Shown piece after piece: positions 58,152 to 64,000 of a stretch of DNA of 64,000 nucleotides. The notes under the pieces were generated by a model. That model did not search any database and was not told the origin of the DNA. It worked only from the letters and a program-made list of their open reading frames with translations. The translations under genes and the position numbers were made by a program. Each line of letters opens with the position of its first letter. The first letter of the stretch is position 1. Origin of the DNA: Stomoxys calcitrans (Eukaryota > Arthropoda > Insecta > Diptera > Muscidae); contig NC_081553.1 of assembly GCF_963082655.1 (NCBI RefSeq), forward strand, positions 18,628,643 through 18,692,642, written 5' to 3'.

Positions 58152-58246
58152 GTGGGTGACAACATAAATAACCTATCACGGATGCTGACTAAGGTCAAAT
58201 CCCACCTCAGTCAGCATCCGTGATAGGTTATTTATGGTCACCCACA
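58152..58246. repeat. Near-perfect 39-bp hairpin with 18-base loop
   Basis: The arm at 58163-58190 is the exact complement of 58209-58236 (28 of 28). After a 2/1-base bulge the pairing extends through GTGGGTGAC (58152-58160) with GTCACCCAC (58238-58246). The loop is AAGGTCAAATCCCACCTC. No target duplication was found. Confidence 0.9.
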
Positions 58247-58297
58247 CACAGGAGTGGGTTATACTAAGGGGTGAGCCATCTATCCAGAAGTGCTGAT

Positions 58298-58422
58298 AGG
58301 GTCTTGCAGATGGCATAAGACTGGGCTAGGCTTAGGGGTCTCAATGTTAACCCAGAGAAGACTGAAATCTGCCAATTCACGAGGAAGACGAAGGTGGGCC
58401 AATTTGACGCACCACGTTTCCT
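58298..58422 (+). pseudogene. RT fragment of the LINE family seen at 42480-44455
   Basis: One frame reads RVLQMA, a stop, DWARLRGLNVNPEKTEICQF and, after TRKTKVGQFDAP, RFL. It matches the segment after the YADD motif at 44240-44110 (minus). It runs in frame straight into the hexanucleotide array. Confidence 0.75.
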
Positions 58423-59130
58423 GGATTTGGATTTGGATTTGGATTTGGATTTGGACTTGGATTTGGATTTGGATTTGGATTTGGATTTGGATTTGGATTT
58501 GGATTTGGATTTGGATTTGGATTTGGATTTGGATTTGGATTTGGATTTGGATTTGGATTTGGATTTGGATTTGGATTTGGATTTGGATTTGGATTTGGAT
58601 TTGGATTTGGATTTGGATTTGGATTTGGATTTGGATTTGGATTTGGATTTGGATTTGGATTTGGATTTGGATTTGGATTTGGATTTGGATTTGGATTTGG
58701 ATTTGGATTTGGATTTGGATTTGGATTTGGATTTGGATTTGGATTTGGATTTGGATTTGGATTTGGATTTGGATTTGGATTTGGATTTGGATTTGGATTT
58801 GGATTTGGATTTGGATTTGGATTTGGATTTGGATTTGGATTTGGATTTGGATTTGGATTTGGATTTGGATTTGGATTTGGATTTGGATTTGGATTTGGAT
58901 TTGGATTTGGATTTGGATTTGGATTTGGATTTGGATTTGGATTTGGATTTGGATTTGGATTTGGATTTGGATTTGGATTTGGATTTGGATTTGGATTTGG
59001 ATTTGGATTTGGATTTGGATTTGGATTTGGATTTGGATTTGGATTTGGATTTGGATTTGGATTTGGATTTGGATTTGGATTTGGATTTGGATTTGGATTT
59101 GGATTTGGATTTGGATTTGGATTTGGATTT
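58423..59130. repeat. (GGATTT)118 hexanucleotide microsatellite
   Basis: 708 bp, 118 units, uniform except one GGACTT unit at 58453-58458. It produces spurious long frames of Asp-Leu or Trp-Ile repeats on the plus strand; no coding role is proposed. Confidence 0.98.
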
Positions 59131-59345
59131 GATTTGATTTGATTTGATTTGATTTGATTTGATTTGATTTGATTTGATTTGATTTGATTTGATTTGATTT
59201 GATTTGATTTGATTTGATTTGATTTGATTTGATTTGATTTGATTTGATTTGATTTGATTTGATTTGATTTGATTTGATTTGATTTGATTTGATTTGATTT
59301 GATTTGATTTGATTTGATTTGATTTGATTTGATTTGATTTGATTT
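59131..59345. repeat. (GATTT)43 pentanucleotide microsatellite
   Basis: 215 bp, 43 units, immediately following the hexanucleotide array without a break; the unit is the hexamer minus one G. It fades into TACTTTACTATACTTTAC after 59345. Confidence 0.98.
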
Positions 59346-59486
59346 TACTTTACTATACTTTACTTTACTTTGTTTTATTTTATTATTTTTATCTGTTTTA
59401 TTACCCTTTGATATCTTTAAATCTAGATCTATTTAAGTTATTTTGTATAAAATATTTTTTTATGTAACTTTCTCTCTCCCTCTTAG

Positions 59487-59553
59487 ACAAGTAGATCAAG
59501 CAGTGCCTTTTTACCTTAGTGCTTTCCCTTCTTATCCAGTTATAATTTCATAA
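59487..59553 (+). CDS. Possible terminal exon of the host gene
   Basis: A strong acceptor (CTTTCTCTCTCCCTCTTAG) precedes an exon that, in the phase left by 57648, completes an Arg codon and reads QVDQAVPFYLSAFPSYPVI, then IS and a stop (59551-59553). A phase fit to an arbitrary acceptor has about a one-in-three chance, and the peptide is short. No clear poly(A) signal follows closely. It could equally be chance. Confidence 0.3.
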
Positions 59554-60855
59554 AAGGCATTTATGAATGCTACTTAAGTAGGCTAATATGCAAAAAAAAA
59601 AAATTTCACAGCTGAACCCAAGGTCAACGTTTGGTAATGATGCCTGTCAATTTAGCTCTTACCAACTAGCCAGCTTCTCTCCCTTCTTCTCTTAGCAAAC
59701 ATTTGCCGCAAGCCCAATTGTGCAAAGGAGCATAAAACAAATTCGTTTCAGACGTCAGTTGTTGAATCAATTAATCTCGAAAAACTTTTGTCCTAAACTT
59801 TCCTACCGTCTCTTCTCCTTTTACAGGCTTTATGGTATTTTTTGTTTGTGTTGATGTCCATGTTTGCCATTGTTTTTCCGTTTTCCTATGTGTGGTTTAC
59901 CTAAATGGGTGTGCGTAGGTGATATAACTAACCTGTGTTTTTGATGTGTTATGGACGTGCGTTGGCTGTTTGGAAGAATTTTAAAATAACTTTTGTGTGT
60001 CTATACAAAACTAAATGTAGTTTTCCAATCTTTTATAGCCCAGGGTATAGAAGTGTCTCTATTAGAGTTGAGAGTTTGAGTTTGTAATGTGTATGGCAAT
60101 AAGCAATAGGCAAATGAAAAAAAAAAAATGAAAAACTCATATCCTTTCAAAAAAATAGGTGTTTCATGTCCATTCAGTCAGACATTCGTTCGTTCATTCA
60201 TTCAGTCACTGTTTCGGTTTAATGTACGTGTGTCTAACTAAGTTTTAGATGATGTTGTTCACAAAAGTCCTTGGTGTATGTGTGTCGCATGTTGGCATGC
60301 ATGTGTGTGTGTGTGAGTGCTGCGTACGTGCTGAAATATCAAAATGGAAACAATCAAATACATGGCAGTATACACTTTCCTAGAATGTAAGCCCCCCCCC
60401 CCAAAAAAAAAGTTATCAATGTATAAACATCTCATACACTCTTTCACACACACACAAACACGCACTCACCAGCACACAATCTAAGTTTCAGGATTTCAAA
60501 CTGAAATACAAATACCAAAGTTACCCAATACCACTATACCTTTTTCAACTCATACTGATACCAAGATAGCAATGCAAGCTCATACATGTGGTTGATTACG
60601 TTAAATATTGATACAATTTTTATTGTTGTCGATTGCTGTTGTTGTTGTTGTTTCCTTTATATGTACACAGATCTACAACACGTTTTTGTGGGACAGCAAT
60701 TGCCTGCGTTTGTGTTTTGTGTGTGTGCGTGCGTGTGCGTTGCTGTAGATTTTCATTTCATTTCGAACATTTATTCTTTGGTGTTCTACTCTATTTAGTG
60801 CTCATCTTTCCATTTCTCATTAGTTTCGGGTTCATGTTGCACTGTGGACAAAAGT
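59554..60855. other. Non-coding DNA, simple-repeat rich
   Basis: It has GT tracts near 60303-60315, a C10 run near 60392 followed by A9, and (CA)n near 60447-60456. No gene recognised. Confidence 0.4.
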
Positions 60856-60859
60856 AGGG

Positions 60860-61360
60860 ATTGTATCATACAAAGTTTCAAAAAATATCGTTGGGTTTGG
60901 ACAAAACAGTTTGAAAAATTTTACATACCAAATTTCTGCCAAATCAGCCACAGATTGGATGGTTCTAGGGGTCTTAGAAAACTAATCGGGAGATCGGTTT
61001 ATATGCGTACTATATCAAGTTATAGAACGATTTGAACCGTACTTGGCGCGGTAGTTGGCACCGTAGTTGGAAGCCATATCAAAACACTTCGTGCGAAATT
61101 CCAGCCATATCGATTAATAATTGCGGCTTCCAGGGGTTTAAGATATCAAATCAAGCGATGGGTTTATATGAAAGCGATACCAGATTATCGGCCTATTTGG
61201 ACCGTACTTGGCACAGTAGTTGGAAGTCATAACAAAACACTTCGTTCAAAATTTCAGCCATATCCGATAATATTGCGGCTTTTAGGGGATCAAGACGTCA
61301 AATCAAGTGGTGTGTTTAAATGGGAGCTATATCAAGACTTGACTATCGCTGCAGATACAG
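60860..61360 (-). mobile_element. INE-1-like type III fragment
   Basis: Units contain GGAGATCGGTTTATATGCG, CCGTACTTGGCACAGTAGTT and AATTCCAGCCATATCGATTA. No ends are present. Confidence 0.6.
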
Positions 61361-61611
61361 ATGATATCACCGCCTTAGTTATCGCAACGACTGCTGCCTG
61401 AAAGATGCTGCAGTCAACATGCATTTGTCGAGTTCACCGCAATATATGCCACAACTGGTCCCACTCTCTATCGTAGATTCGTCTGTAAATATGCTGCAGT
61501 ATGCGTAAACCTAATTCGATCCTTCAGCCATTTTGTCAGAGTCGGAGTCCATGGTACACTATTTCCTTTCCTACTTGTAAGTCCAGCTGCATATCGCTCA
61601 ATGTACTGTCT

Positions 61612-63282
61612 AGTATACGGGTATGGCCGGGCCGAATCTTATATACCCACCACCATGGATCGCATTTGTCGAGTTCTTTTCCCGGCATCACTTCTTAGGC
61701 AAAAAAGGATATAAGAAAAGATTTGCTCTGCTATTAGAGCGATATCAAGATATGGTCCGGTTTGGACCACAATTATTTTATATGTTGGAGACCTGTGTAA
61801 ATTGTCAGCCAATTCGAATTGTGAATTGTGCCCTTTGGGGGCTCATGTAATAAAATAGAGAGATGGATTTATATGGGAGCTGTATCGGGCTATAGACCGA
61901 TTCAGACCATAATAACCACGTATGTTGATGATCATAAGAGGATCCGTCGTACAAAATTTAAGGCAAATCGGATAATAATTGCGACCTCTAGAGGCTCAAG
62001 AAGTCAAGATCCCAGATCGGTTTATATGGCAGCTATATCAAGTTATGAACCGATTTGAACCTTATTTGACACAGTTGTTGGATATCATAACAAACCCGTC
62101 GTGCAAAATTTCATTCCAATCGGATAAGAATTGCGTACTCTAGAGGCTCAAGAAGTCAAAACCCAAGATCGGTTTATATGGCAGCTATATCTGGTTATGA
62201 ACCGATTTGAACTATACTTGGCACAGTTGTTGGATATCATAACAAATCACGTCGGTCAAAAATTTTATTCCAATCGGATAAGAATTGGGCACTCTAGAGA
62301 TTCAAGAAGTCAAGCCCCAAGATCGGTTTATATGGCAGGTAAATCGGATAATAATTGCGACCTCTAGAGGCTCAAGAAGTCAAGATCCCAGATCGGTTTA
62401 TATGGCAGCTATATCAGGTTATGGACCGATGTGAACCTTATTTGACACAGTTGTTGGATATCATAACAAAACACGTCGTGCAAAATTTCATTCCAATCGG
62501 ATAAGATTTGCGCACTCTAGAGGCTCAAGAAGTCAAAACCCAAGATCGGTTTATATGACAGCTATATCAGGTTTTGAACCGATTTGAACCTTATTTGGCA
62601 CAGTTGTTGAAAGTAAAAATAAAATACTTCGTGCACGAATTCATTCAAATCAGATAAGAATTGCGCCCTCTAGAGGCTAAAGAAGTCAAGACCCAAGATC
62701 GGTTTATATGACAGCTATATCAGGTTATTGACCAATTTGAACCATACTGGCACAGTTGTTGGATATCATAACAAAATAATACGTGCAAAATTTCATTCCA
62801 ATCGGATAAGAATTGCGTTCTCTAGAGACTGAAGAAGTCAAGACCCACGATCGGTTTATATGACAGCTATATCAGGTTATAAACCTATTTGAATCATACT
62901 TCGCACAGATGGTGGATATTATATCAGAACACGTCGTGCAAAATTTCATTCCAATCGGATATGAATTGCTCACTCTAGAAGCTCAAGAAGTCAAGACACA
63001 AGATCGGTTTAAATACTGATTTAAATACGACCTATACTGATAAGAAGTATTTGTGCAAAATTTCAAGCGGCTAGCTTTACTCCTTCGGAAGATAGCGTGC
63101 TTTCGACAGACAGACGGACGGACAGACGGACGGACAGACGGACGGACATGGCTAGATCGACATATAATGTCGCGACGATCAAGAATATATATATTTAATG
63201 GGGTCTCAGATGAATATTTCGAGTAGTTACAAACAGAATGACGAAATTAGTATACCGCCCATCCTAAGGTGGAGGGTATAAA
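61612..63282 (-). mobile_element. INE-1-like element (type IV units), both ends recognisable
   Basis: It opens GGTATGGCCGGGCCGAATC and ATACCCACCACCATGG. Units have CTCTAGAGGCTCAAGAAGTC and markers at 62017, 62169, 62323, 62393, 62546, 62699, 62851 and 63004: 152-154 bp apart except one 70-bp partial unit. It closes with GACGGACGGACATGGCTAG, GATCAAGAATATATATA and GGTGGAGGGTATAAA. Confidence 0.8.
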
Positions 63283-63288
63283 AAGCTA

Positions 63289-63539
63289 CTAGGTTGCCCA
63301 AAAAGTAATTGCGGATTTTTCATATAGTCGGCGTTGACAAATTTTGTTTGTGAATCTGTAATTGCAGTTTGTGAATCTGTAATTGCATTCTTTCTTCTGT
63401 CAGTTATCAGCTGTTACTTTTAGCTTGCTTTAGAAAAAAAGTGTAAAAAAGTATATTTGATTAAAGTTCATTCAAAGTTTTATTAAAAATGCATTTACTT
63501 TCTTTTAAAAAATCCGCAATTACTTTTTGGGCAACCCAA
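63289..63539 (-). mobile_element. Mariner-like MITE, family M1, copy 4
   Basis: 251 bp. The left end CTAGGTTGCCC has two changes from the family TIR, the right end GGGCAACCCAA is intact. TA at 63287-63288 and 63540-63541. It carries a small internal duplication (TTTGTGAATCTGTAATTGCA, repeated). It lies directly beside the INE-1-like element end. Confidence 0.82.
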
Positions 63540-63585
63540 TATAAAAATTTTGTTAATTTTAATTAATATGGATATTATACCGGTT

Positions 63586-63901
63586 ATGCGAGGCCACCGT
63601 AGCGCAAAGGTTACCATGTTCGCCTATGACGCTGAATGCCTGGGTTCGAATCCTGGTGAGACCATCAGAAAAAATTTTCAACGCTGGCTTTCCAAATGCT
63701 GACAACATATGTATGGTACTATGCCATGTAAAACTGCTCTCCAAAGAGGTGTCGCACTGCGGCACGCCGTTCAGACTTGACTATAAAAAGGAGGCCCCTT
63801 ATCATTGAGCTTAAACTTAAATCGGACTGGACTCATTGATATGTGAGAAGTTTGCCCCTGTTGCTTAGTGGAATGTTCATGGGCAAAATTTGCAATTTGC
63901 A
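63586..63901 (+). mobile_element. SINE family 1, complete, 9-bp target duplication
   Basis: 316 bp with tRNA-like head (A box region TAGCGCAAAGGTTACCA, B box GGTTCGAATCC), the same body and tail as 41144-41462, flanked by ATACCGGTT at 63577-63585 and 63902-63910. Confidence 0.88.
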
Positions 63902-63910
63902 ATACCGGTT

Positions 63911-64000
63911 GGGCGAAAAAAAGGACAGCTTTTTTTCTCAGCTAAAAATAATTGGTCAAAAAATAGTTCTGCTTTGAGCCACTGTCCTCTCCATTACTGG
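63911..64000. other. End of window, nothing recognised
   Basis: 90 bases of flanking DNA after the SINE. No feature can be supported. Confidence 0.4.

Noticed and set aside
58290..59137. Long Trp-Ile and Asp-Leu open frames on the plus strand
   Set aside because: They are translations of the (GGATTT)n array. No start context or conserved flanking domain beyond a dead LINE fragment.

Overview
The window looks like nuclear DNA of a higher (calyptrate, probably muscid) fly. It is AT-rich, has eukaryotic splice signals, and is filled with relatives of the Drosophila INE-1/DINE-1 element, a BEL/Pao LTR retrotransposon, CR1/Jockey-type non-LTR remnants, tRNA-derived SINEs and TA-flanked MITEs. The species call is an inference from repeat content. 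No database search was possible.

Host gene: four short plus-strand exons (12065-12121, 46131-46185, 46487-46644, 57485-57648) have good splice sites and intron phases that agree with each other (0, 1, 0). They look like consecutive exons of one protein-coding gene that runs through the window, with introns of about 34 kb, 0.3 kb and 10.8 kb. A possible last exon lies at 59487-59553. The encoded segment is a charged helical stretch, then an acidic Tyr-rich stretch, then an Arg/Ser- and Pro-rich stretch. I do not recognise the gene. Almost everything else is intronic repeat.

Main mobile element: 21412-30136 (minus strand) is a complete BEL/Pao retrotransposon. It has two apparently identical 441-bp LTRs, a 5-bp target duplication (AAGGA), a primer-binding site resembling tRNA-Tyr, and an intact 1741-residue Gag-Pol. 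In the position where env usually sits there is a second small ORF that repeats the nucleocapsid-protease architecture of Gag-Pol but with an altered protease motif. A good 3' splice site directly precedes its ATG.

Repeat landscape: at least ten INE-1-like (Helentron-type, non-autonomous) elements or fragments carry tandem cores whose unit is almost always exactly 153 bp, even between families with very different unit sequence. Each unit contains a 41-bp dyad with invariant ATCGG/CCGAT arms. A second unrelated tandem family (here 'family VI', about 100-130 bp spacing) fills 31.8-33.7 kb and 53.8-55.8 kb. Three non-LTR families, two SINE families and three MITE families are present, often nested: LINE in SINE, LINE in LINE, SINE in INE-1-like element, MITE in family VI. 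A 708-bp hexanucleotide array that switches to a 215-bp pentanucleotide array lies at 58423-59345, next to a near-perfect 39-bp hairpin at 58152-58246.
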